A stretch of DNA of 64,000 bases, taken from assembly GCA_029237825.1 (NCBI GenBank), contig JAQZBQ010000002.1:372001-436000 (forward strand). Direction: 5' to 3'. The stretch comes from Bacteroidota bacterium (GTDB taxonomy: Bacteria; Bacteroidota; Bacteroidia; B-17B0; Aurantibacillaceae). This document shows, in pieces, positions 6,949 through 14,378 of this stretch (its first letter is position 1; each line of letters starts with the position of its first letter). Under the pieces are notes generated by a model. That model was not told the DNA's origin. It was given only the letters and a program-made list of their open reading frames with translations, and did no database searches. The position numbers and the translations under genes were made by a program.

Positions 6949-9900
6949 TTATCGCATTAACGTGATATTTCCTTTTAAATTAAATGATTGACCGTCAATT
7001 GAGATTCCATCGGCTTTATATACAAAAACACCTGTATCGAGCTTCTGCCCGCGGAAAGTTCCATCCCAGCTTTCTGTAAGTGAGGAAGTTTCAAAAACCT
7101 TCTCACCCCAACGGTTAAATATTTGCAGATTAAATGTTGAGATACAACGACCATGCACATTGATATAATCATTTAGTCCGTCACCGTTTGGTGAAAAAAC
7201 ATTTGGAATAAAAAAGTCACCGCAATTCACATCTACGGTAACCGTAACAGTATCCTGAACCTTACAGTAAATTGAATTTGAAATCACAACAATGTATTGC
7301 GTTGTTACAGTGGGTTGCACCACAGTATTTGAACACGTAGGGCATGCGATCGTACCATTTACATTGGGCGACCAAAGGTAACTTAAACCACCACTTGCAA
7401 AAATTTCTGCTGATTCGCCAATATTTATGGTGGTATCATTTCCGGCTAATCCTATTGGGTAATCAAAAACGCTAACAAAATTGTTTTTTACCACCGTATC
7501 TATCCCGCAGGCATTTTCTGCGACCATCATTACCGAAAAACTTCCCGCAGAAGGATAACAGGCTTCTGGGGCAACTCCTACAGAAGATGTGCCAACTCCC
7601 ACTTCATAATACCATTTATAAGCAATTGGGGAACTTCCTGTTGTAGTTGAACTGAAGGTTACACATCCACCGGTACAAATAGTGTCGTTATTAAGCGTCA
7701 TGAAATTTCCAATGGGCGGTGTTCGAACACCGATTTGAATTGTATTGGTTCCTATGCATACACCATTGGAGATTGTAACAGTGTAGATGACTGACGAAGT
7801 AGAAGGCGGACTCGCAACTATGCTTGCGGTATTGCTTGCGCCAATAATAGCAGAAACGGGTTGCCAGGTATATGTGAGGCCGCTCGCTGCGGGTGAAGAG
7901 ATGCTGACTGTTTTAGTAAGACAAACAGTAGGACTTGAAGCTGTTAATGTAGGATTAATTGTAGGCAAAACACTTACTGTAATCACTGCCGGCACTTCCA
8001 GGCAACCCTGGCTGGTTTGACCAATTACAGTATATGATGTCGTACTAGTTGGATTAACAAACAGTGTAGGAGTAGTTACAGAGCCAGAGGACCAGGTATA
8101 GGTTGCGGCTCCCGAGGCTGTAAGAGTAGAACCAGTACCACCAACACAAATAACAGAATGACTCATGGAGGCGGTCACCGTACTCATGGGTGGAACATTA
8201 ATCGATACTGTATCGGAAGATGTACAGCCGCTGGAAGTCCCCGTTACCGTATAGATAGTGGATATGGTGGGACTTGCTGTTACCACTGAGCCCGACGTTG
8301 CGCTTAAGCCGTTAGACGGCGACCAGGAATACGTTGATGCTCCATTGCCTGTTAAAGTAACTGAAGGTACGCCCACACAATAGACAGATGAGCTTGACGA
8401 AGCGGTAGTAGTAATAGTGGTTGTATTTATGGTAGCAGTGGCATTTCCAAGACATGTACCATCTGTTCCTATAACTGTGTAAGTAGTTTGAGAAGTAGGT
8501 ACTGCGGTAAACGTTGATCCGGTACTGAAACCGGGTACCCATGTATAACTGCTAGCGCCGGAAGCGGTTAAAGTAGCGGTATTTCCAAGGCAAATAGTTG
8601 TATTGGATGGAGATATGGAAACCGTTAAATTCGGAGAAATACTCACATTAGCGACAGCTTGTGCGGTACATGCTCCGGTCCCTGCCAGTACTGTATAGCT
8701 TGTAGTTATCGTCGGAGATACAACCACTGTGCCGGTAGGCGACGGATTAGAACCCGAGCTGGGGGTCCAAACAAATGGACCTGAGCTTCCGCTTACACTT
8801 AAAGTGGAAGACTGGCCAGCACAGATAAGCGTAGGCGTTACTACAACACTAATAGATAAAGTAGGTGTTATGGATACAGTTGACACGGCTTGTGCAGTGC
8901 AAGCGCCAGTTCCCGAAATTACGGTATACGTGGTAGTGGATCCAGGGGTAACGGTTACAGTTTGGGCCGAAGCAGGATTGGTTCCGGAACTGGCCAACCA
9001 GTTAAAGGGCCCAGGGCCGCTCGCTGAAAGTGTTGCACTTTGTCCTAAGCAAATGGATGTAAGAGATGGCGTTATTGCAATTGTTGACGGCGGGCCAACA
9101 TTTACTGTAGCCACCGCAGTGGCGGTGCAACTTCCTGAACCAGATAACACCGTATATGTGGTAGTGGAAGCCGGTGTCACTGTAACATTAGCCGCACTTG
9201 TTGGATTAGCACCACTGCTGGCAGTCCACGTAAATGGACCAGCCCCGCTGGAGGACAAAGCCTGGCTTTGCCCATTGCAGATGGTTGATACAGACGGTGT
9301 AATATTGATTGAGGGTGTTGTTGAAATTGAAACCGTGGCAATAGCTGAGCTTGTGCAGGTACCAGCGCCCGAAACAACCGTGAAGGATGTGGTTGTAGCG
9401 GGAGTAACGGTTACTGTTGCCGCCGCAGGAGGGTTGGCACCACTGCTTGCTGTCCAGGTGAACGGTCCTGTTCCACTGGCACTTAATACCTGGCTTTGTC
9501 CAGCGCAAATGCTGGTGATTGAGGGTGTGATTGCCGTAGTTGGAGTTGCGGATACCGAAACAGTTATCACCGTTGAGCTAACACAGGATCCGACTGTTTT
9601 CGTAACGGTATAATTTGTTGTAGTGGTTGGAGAGGCCGCTGTGACTGAAGAAGAGGGGGACGTTAGCGATGACCCCGGTGACCAGGAATAGGTACCGGCA
9701 CCTCCATTAGCGGTTAAAGTTACCGATTGACCAGCACAAATTGATCCCGCAGGTGTTTGCGTTACTGGAAGTGCGGGTGGTGGTGTAAATGTGAGGGTGG
9801 TTGTTTTAACAATAGCTGTGCCAGGGCACGTATTTACATCGGAATAGGAAAGAGTATAGATTGTTGTACCTGTAGGATTTGCAGTAACTACCGTTCCGGT

Positions 9901-10821
9901 AGTGGCAGTTAAACCTCCCGTTGCAGGAGCCGACCAGGTGTAGGTACCGGATGGAGCAGCGCCGGCAGCGGTTAAGGTCACGGTTTGCGCGCCGCATATT
10001 GTTGAAGGACTTACCGCAGCTGTTATCGTTGGGGATCCTATACAGGATATTCCATTCACATCTAAAAATACGCCAGAATCATATAAATCATCACCCACAT
10101 CCCAAACCCCAATGGTCATGGTATATTGGCTACACGGAATAACCTGGGTACTAGCTGTCAATACCGTAGTGGATCCATCGTAAACCATACCTGCAGGAGA
10201 ACTTACGTAATACGAACAATTTGTACAAGTTGCCGGAAGAAACGGTGGAAACCCAGGATCATAATTCACATTATCAATGGAAACCGGTAGGTTTGTTCCA
10301 GGAACTAAAGCAATGTTTGTTTGATTATAGCTTCCACCAAGTGGATTTGGGCCATCGATAACGAAACCAAATACATCGGAAACTCCGCCACCCACATTTT
10401 CCGGGTATTCCTCTGAAGCGAAAACATATTTGATGGAAAGGGTGTTACAACTTGGTGTAATCATAAATTTTATGGAACATTCGTCGTTTGTACCGTTTCC
10501 TGATTGATCAAGGTTATCTCCAACAGCAGAGCCTGGTGTTCCGTTAGAATAATCCTGATTTACACCAGAGGGTTGAACATTAGCCGCAGAGCCCGTTGTA
10601 AGTAGAATTCCGGATGATAAGCCTGACAAAGCCCCTGTTCCGCCACTATACAAGGCATAAGCGCCTGACGGGCAGGTGAGTACAACGCCACTGATGGTGA
10701 TTCCGTTGCCGCTCAGCTTCTGTGTAATTTGCGCAATCGTCGGGTTTACCGTGGTTGTTACCTGCGCTAAGCTCACCGCGGTTAATGCAAAAAATGTAAA
10801 AAACAAATAAAGTTTTCTCAT
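6949..10821 (-). CDS. Giant repeat adhesin with CHU_C gliding-motility C-terminus
   Basis: A 1290-residue secreted protein from the ATG at 10821 (MRKLYLFFTFFALTAVSLAQ, a clear signal peptide); a longer frame to 10881 adds a non-signal leader and is rejected. Residues about 22-260 form a choice-of-anchor L domain (SIKYVFASEEYPENV, SDVFGFVIDGP). Residues 268-1035 contain ten degenerate Ig-like repeats of about 76 residues, each with IC-x-GQ near the start and TTTYTV before a second Cys. A PKD-like module follows (1040-1120), then a further beta module and the CHU_C domain (about 1200-1290: FIPNVFSPNGDGLNDY, IFNRWGEKVFE, WDGTF, GVFVYKA), which directs T9SS export and surface attachment. Its likely role is adhesion or gliding, with the adjacent PorP/SprF protein as partner. 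Confidence 0.92.
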   Translation of the reverse strand: MRKLYLFFTFFALTAVSLAQVTTTVNPTIAQITQKLSGNGITISGVVLTCPSGAYALYSGGTGALSGLSSGILLTTGSAANVQPSGVNQDYSNGTPGSAVGDNLDQSGNGTNDECSIKFMITPSCNTLSIKYVFASEEYPENVGGGVSDVFGFVIDGPNPLGGSYNQTNIALVPGTNLPVSIDNVNYDPGFPPFLPATCTNCSYYVSSPAGMVYDGSTTVLTASTQVIPCSQYTMTIGVWDVGDDLYDSGVFLDVNGISCIGSPTITAAVSPSTICGAQTVTLTAAGAAPSGTYTWSAPATGGLTATTGTVVTANPTGTTIYTLSYSDVNTCPGTAIVKTTTLTFTPPPALPVTQTPAGSICAGQSVTLTANGGAGTYSWSPGSSLTSPSSSVTAASPTTTTNYTVTKTVGSCVSSTVITVSVSATPTTAITPSITSICAGQSQVLSASGTGPFTWTASSGANPPAAATVTVTPATTTSFTVVSGAGTCTSSAIATVSISTTPSINITPSVSTICNGQSQALSSSGAGPFTWTASSGANPTSAANVTVTPASTTTYTVLSGSGSCTATAVATVNVGPPSTIAITPSLTSICLGQSATLSASGPGPFNWLASSGTNPASAQTVTVTPGSTTTYTVISGTGACTAQAVSTVSITPTLSISVVVTPTLICAGQSSTLSVSGSSGPFVWTPSSGSNPSPTGTVVVSPTITTSYTVLAGTGACTAQAVANVSISPNLTVSISPSNTTICLGNTATLTASGASSYTWVPGFSTGSTFTAVPTSQTTYTVIGTDGTCLGNATATINTTTITTTASSSSSVYCVGVPSVTLTGNGASTYSWSPSNGLSATSGSVVTASPTISTIYTVTGTSSGCTSSDTVSINVPPMSTVTASMSHSVICVGGTGSTLTASGAATYTWSSGSVTTPTLFVNPTSTTSYTVIGQTSQGCLEVPAVITVSVLPTINPTLTASSPTVCLTKTVSISSPAASGLTYTWQPVSAIIGASNTASIVASPPSTSSVIYTVTISNGVCIGTNTIQIGVRTPPIGNFMTLNNDTICTGGCVTFSSTTTGSSPIAYKWYYEVGVGTSSVGVAPEACYPSAGSFSVMMVAENACGIDTVVKNNFVSVFDYPIGLAGNDTTINIGESAEIFASGGLSYLWSPNVNGTIACPTCSNTVVQPTVTTQYIVVISNSIYCKVQDTVTVTVDVNCGDFFIPNVFSPNGDGLNDYINVHGRCISTFNLQIFNRWGEKVFETSSLTESWDGTFRGQKLDTGVFVYKADGISIDGQSFNLKGNITLMR
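7717..10020 (-). repeat. Ten tandem Ig-like repeats, about 228 bp each
   Basis: Coding repeats inside the adhesin. The first conserved Cys of each unit falls at residues 276, 362, 439, 515, 591, 667, 744, 815, 892 and 967, so the period is 71-86 residues and mostly 76. Units 3-6 are the most alike (GPFTWTASSGANP and close variants) and look recently duplicated; outer units are more diverged. Confidence 0.85.
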
Positions 10822-10991
10822 ATGTGATGTTTTGTTAACTGTAAACATGTTATAAATATAATCAAAGCCGCCAGCTTGCACAAATTATTATAAACTCTAT
10901 CGAGTAAGGCAATCAATTAACTTAGTCAAGTATTCTATGACGCCTACCTTTATTTTAGGTGAAAATCAGTATCTTCAACCAAATTAAAAAA

Positions 10992-11858
10992 ATGATCCAG
11001 ATAGGAAGAACCAATAATTTAACCATTTTACGCCAAACCCCTCCTGGAATGTATTTAGGCGATGACGAAAACGAAGTGGTGCTGCTACCAAATAAATTTA
11101 TTGAACCTGATTTTAAAGTTGGAGATAAGATTGATGTTTTTATATATCGGGATTCAGAGGACCGTTTAATAGCAACACGGTTTAAACCTTTTGCAGAGGT
11201 AAATCAGTTTGCGTTTTTGTGTGTTTCGGAAGTTTCAAAGATTGGAGCGTTTTTAGACTGGGGACTGGAAAAAGATTTGTTTGTTCCGTTCAAAGAACAG
11301 AAACAAAAAATGATTGAAGGACATAGCTACGTAGTATATATTTATGTTGACGAACTTAGCGAGCGTATAGTTGCGTCGAGTAAAATCAATAAGTTTATCA
11401 GTAACGAAGTGTTAAAGGTTGAACAAGGGCAGGAGGTTGATTTATTAGTGTATAACGAAACAGACCTGGGCTTTACCTGCATTATTAATGGGATGCATAA
11501 GGGTTTAATTTATCATAATGATGTATTTACGGATTTAGCAATTGGCGACCAAACAAAAGGTTTTATTAAACTGATAAGGGAAGGAAATTTGATTGACTTA
11601 AGTTTACAAAACCTTGGATTCAAGAATGTTCTTTCCTCTACAGAAAAAATCCTGGATTATTTGAATAAGCACGAGGGTTATCTCGAGCTCACCGACAAAA
11701 GCTCGCCAGACCTTATTGAAAGGAGATTTGACATGAGTAAATCAACATTCAAAAAATCGATCGGTGTTTTATATCGTCAACGTAAAGTGACACTACATGA
11801 AGATGGAGTACGGCTTGTGAACACAAACGACGGTGATACTACTAATCAAAAAGTTTAG
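10992..11858 (+). CDS. CvfB-like S1 RNA-binding protein
   Basis: A 288-residue protein from the ATG at 10992 (MIQIGRTNNLTILRQTPPGMYL), the usual family start; a GTG at 10959 would add eleven unrelated residues. It shows the CvfB/YitL layout: an S1-like barrel with the DDENEVVLLPNKF segment, a second S1 domain (about 60-130: GAFLDWGLEKDLFVPF), a third (about 140-200: VDLLVYNETDLGFTCIINGMHKGLIY), and a C-terminal winged-helix (YLELTDKSSPDLIERRFDMSKSTFKKSIGVLYRQRKV). CvfB in Staphylococcus binds RNA and affects virulence gene expression; the role here is unknown. Its stop lies 2 bp from the stop of the convergent permease gene. Confidence 0.85.
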   Translation: MIQIGRTNNLTILRQTPPGMYLGDDENEVVLLPNKFIEPDFKVGDKIDVFIYRDSEDRLIATRFKPFAEVNQFAFLCVSEVSKIGAFLDWGLEKDLFVPFKEQKQKMIEGHSYVVYIYVDELSERIVASSKINKFISNEVLKVEQGQEVDLLVYNETDLGFTCIINGMHKGLIYHNDVFTDLAIGDQTKGFIKLIREGNLIDLSLQNLGFKNVLSSTEKILDYLNKHEGYLELTDKSSPDLIERRFDMSKSTFKKSIGVLYRQRKVTLHEDGVRLVNTNDGDTTNQKV

Positions 11859-11860
11859 TT

Positions 11861-13084
11861 TTATTCGTTTAAATGTACGAGGTCGTTCCTGGTAAATACT
11901 CTTACGGGATATACTGCAGCCACAAAACCGATCGCCATCACAACTCCTAATATCCAAATGAAATCGTTCAACTGCATCTTTATTGGATAATAGGGAATCA
12001 CCGACATGTCATCAAAGGTAACAAGATGGTATTTTTGTTGCAGGAGGCAAACAATCAACCCGATAACGAGGCCACAAATAGCCCCAACGGAAGTAATCAG
12101 GAAGCCTTCTTTCATAAATATCGTTCGAATAAGTGTTTGGTCAGCCCCAAGATTATAAAGCGTTTTGATATCTTTCTTCTTCTCAATGATCAGCATGGTA
12201 AGGGCGCCAATGATATTAAATGTGGCAATTACCAATATAAATGCAAGGATTAGAAACGTCCAGAGTTTTTCTGTTTCCAGTGTTTTGAATAAGACATCAT
12301 TTAACTGGTATCTGTTTTTAATGAGGTATTCAGGGCCTAATACTTCCTGTAGTTTCTCCTGAACGGTTTTCAAGTCATTCTTATTGGATACGCTTAATTC
12401 AACGAGTGAAAATGCGTCAGGACAATCGAATAACTTTTGAGCCGCTTGCAAATCAATTAAAACGAACTTGTAATCAAAATCGTCGTTTAATGAAAAAATG
12501 CCACTAGGGCTAATGGAAATTTTATTGAAGGCGTCTTCCGGATTAATACTTTCAACTTTCCCTCTTACTGGTGCGTATAAAGAAATGGGAGTTACGAAAT
12601 CGTTTATATTAATATCCATTTTATTGGCTACTCCGCGTCCAAAAACACCATAATATTGGTTTTCGTAAAAAAAACGGTATGAGCCCTGCACAACAACTGT
12701 GTCAAAATGCGTTAATTTCCTAAATGCATCATCAACACCTTTTATAGTTACTACCGCCTGGCGGTCATCGAGTTTTATAAGGGCGTTTTCTTCAATTGAA
12801 AATGAGACAGCATCAATTCCTTTTACAGAGTTTATCTTGCTCAAGAGTTTCTCGTCAAAAGTCATATATTTTGAATTGACTGAACTGATTTTCAGATCGG
12901 GCTCAATGGCATGGTACAAATCGGCTACAACAGAAGTGAGTCCGTTCATAGCGGAAAGAACGATAATCAAAGCCGCCGTGGTAATAGCTATCGCAACAAT
13001 ACTTATCCATGAAATGACATTGATAGCATTGTTAGATTTTTTGGAAATTAAATAACGCCTGGCTATGAAAAACGAAAGGTTCAA
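11861..13084 (-). CDS. LolC/E-type ABC transporter permease (FtsX/MacB family)
   Basis: A 407-residue inner-membrane protein. It opens NLSFFIARRYLISKK and one membrane helix (about residues 20-48), continues with a periplasmic MacB-type domain (about 50-265), and ends with three helices in the FtsX domain (about 275-400; TLYNLGADQTLIRTIFMKEGFLI is the coupling-helix region). In Bacteroidota this family is thought to act in lipoprotein release from the inner membrane. It starts at TTG (13084); the encoded N-terminus fits the family, supporting that start. The ATPase partner is not adjacent. It lies downstream of rbfA in the same direction, with a plus-strand gene inserted between them. Confidence 0.85.
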   Translation of the reverse strand: MNLSFFIARRYLISKKSNNAINVISWISIVAIAITTAALIIVLSAMNGLTSVVADLYHAIEPDLKISSVNSKYMTFDEKLLSKINSVKGIDAVSFSIEENALIKLDDRQAVVTIKGVDDAFRKLTHFDTVVVQGSYRFFYENQYYGVFGRGVANKMDININDFVTPISLYAPVRGKVESINPEDAFNKISISPSGIFSLNDDFDYKFVLIDLQAAQKLFDCPDAFSLVELSVSNKNDLKTVQEKLQEVLGPEYLIKNRYQLNDVLFKTLETEKLWTFLILAFILVIATFNIIGALTMLIIEKKKDIKTLYNLGADQTLIRTIFMKEGFLITSVGAICGLVIGLIVCLLQQKYHLVTFDDMSVIPYYPIKMQLNDFIWILGVVMAIGFVAAVYPVRVFTRNDLVHLNE

Positions 13085-13229
13085 GTTGTATCGACTATTG
13101 GGTAAATTTAGGAACTTTTAAACTGGAATGAAATTTATAGCTTATGAAATATGAAAATCACAGAGCTTAAATAACATGTAAATTGCCTTTAATTTTTTAT
13201 TATTTTCGGTAAACTTTAAAACATAGTAT

Positions 13230-13931
13230 ATGAAAAAAACTCTACTCTTAGCTGCTTTATTGATAAGCGGAATGTCTCAACTAATTGCTCAATGTACCAT
13301 CACACCTGGCTGTGCGATAGGTTCGGCAGGTTACTGCACAACCCCAGCTACTGCTACACCTCTTCCAAATGGTACGGTATTAAATTCTTATAATACTACC
13401 ATACAAGTGTCAATTGGCACATCCGCTTTTGGCGGTGCTGCTACAATTACTAATGCTACAGTAACTTCAGTTTCAGGCTTGCCTGCGGGTTTAACTTATG
13501 CTGTGAACCCTTCGAACGGTGTAATTAATGGGGGCGGCAATGGTTGTATTCTGATAAGTGGAACTCCTGCCTCAGGATCAGCCGGGAACTATACAGTTGC
13601 CGCAAACATCATTGCAAACACTAATTTTGGACCAGTGCCGGCGTCAGGAACCTGGCCGCTTACAATTGATATGACTACAAGCTTAAAGGAACATTCGAAA
13701 GCTTCTTTTGTAATTGCGCCAAATCCTGCATCTTCGCAACTGGTTATTTCAGCTGACTTTCACTTTGGGAAAATTCAGGTTATTGATGCATTAGGAAAAA
13801 TTGTAATTTCCAACGACGCCAACTATACTTCTCAGGCAACGCTTGACGTTCAGAATTTAAGTAGTGGCGTGTATTTTATTCAAATAAATGATAGCAAATC
13901 CCTGTTAACTAGAAAGTTTATCAAAGAATAA
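13230..13931 (+). CDS. Secreted protein with T9SS type A sorting domain
   Basis: A 233-residue protein with a signal peptide (MKKTLLLAALLISGMSQLIAQ). The mature N-terminal part is Cys-, Thr- and Gly-rich with an immunoglobulin-like look (VTSVSGLPAGLTYAVNPSNG, ISGTPASGSAGNYTV), typical of surface modules. Residues about 155-233 are a T9SS type A C-terminal domain: FVIAPNPASSQLVIS, IDALGKIVIS, LDVQNLSSGVYFIQI, ending in TRKFIKE. It would cross the outer membrane through T9SS and be cleaved or attached at the surface. Function beyond export is unknown. It sits alone on the plus strand between rbfA and the LolC/E permease. Confidence 0.88.
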   Translation: MKKTLLLAALLISGMSQLIAQCTITPGCAIGSAGYCTTPATATPLPNGTVLNSYNTTIQVSIGTSAFGGAATITNATVTSVSGLPAGLTYAVNPSNGVINGGGNGCILISGTPASGSAGNYTVAANIIANTNFGPVPASGTWPLTIDMTTSLKEHSKASFVIAPNPASSQLVISADFHFGKIQVIDALGKIVISNDANYTSQATLDVQNLSSGVYFIQINDSKSLLTRKFIKE

Positions 13932-13946
13932 AAGATTAGATTCTAA

Positions 13947-13987
13947 AAAAAAGCCGAAATATGAATGCATATTGCGGCTTTTTTTAT
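13947..13987. terminator. Intrinsic terminator between convergent genes
   Basis: Stem AAGCCG-AATATG with CATATT-CGGCTT (one mismatch), preceded by an A-run and followed by a T-run. It lies between the T9SS protein gene and the converging rbfA and can serve both. Confidence 0.8.
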
Positions 13988-13991
13988 TTGT

Positions 13992-14336
13992 TTAAATCGG
14001 CTTATTGAACAGCGCATTTATTTTTTCCGCGTAATCGTAGGAATCGTCAAGGAAGAAGTGTAGTTCCGGGACAACACGCACTTGTTTTCCGATATTAAAG
14101 CCTAATAACTTACGAATATGTTGCTTTTGATCGTTGATGGATTTGAATAAAACGTCAACGTCCTGGGTTGCCATTATACTTAGATAAATTTTTGCCGAAC
14201 TTAAGTCGGAACTTACCCTAACGATTGTCACAGTAATAAAACCATTATTAAACATGGTTTTTGAGTTTGCTCTGAAAATCTCCGCTAATTCTTTTTGCAG
14301 TAGCTTCGCAACTTTACTTTGTCTCACACTTTCCAT
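13992..14336 (-). CDS. rbfA: 30S ribosome-binding factor A
   Basis: A 114-residue RbfA from the ATG at 14336 (MESVRQSKVAKLLQKELAEIF); an upstream frame adds five residues not seen in the family. The KH-like fold is recognisable: RQSKVAKLLQKEL helix, GFITVTIVRVSSDLSSAKIYLS strands, and the end RVVPELHFFLDDSYDYAEKI. RbfA binds the immature 30S subunit and promotes 16S 5'-end maturation, especially in the cold. A TATCTTTA element ends 4 nt before the ATG. It follows the TPR-SpoIIE gene by 42 bp but probably has this promoter of its own. Confidence 0.92.
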   Translation of the reverse strand: MESVRQSKVAKLLQKELAEIFRANSKTMFNNGFITVTIVRVSSDLSSAKIYLSIMATQDVDVLFKSINDQKQHIRKLLGFNIGKQVRVVPELHFFLDDSYDYAEKINALFNKPI

Positions 14337-14340
14337 AATG

Positions 14341-14348
14341 TAAAGATA
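14341..14348 (-). promoter_or_regulatory. -7 promoter element of rbfA
   Basis: TATCTTTA on the minus strand matches TAnnTTTG at seven of eight positions and ends 4 nt before the rbfA ATG, predicting a leaderless or nearly leaderless mRNA. Confidence 0.4.
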
Positions 14349-14378
14349 CAATTTTTAGTCGCTAATTGAAACTCAGCT

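Noticed and set aside
8729-9613. A 294-residue plus-strand open frame inside the adhesin gene
   Set aside because: It mirrors the Ig-like repeats in antisense, has a repetitive Val/Ala/Pro composition and no start context. It is a shadow of the real gene.
7717-10020. Repeated spacing that could suggest a CRISPR array or minisatellite
   Set aside because: Units are about 228 bp, lie in frame and encode protein repeats. There are no short identical repeats with unique spacers.
10822-10881. Longer N-terminus of the adhesin
   Set aside because: The added 20 residues precede a clear signal peptide starting at 10821 and would bury it.
10959-10991. GTG start for the CvfB-like protein
   Set aside because: The family begins at the downstream ATG (MIQIGRTNN); the extra residues are not seen in relatives as I know them.
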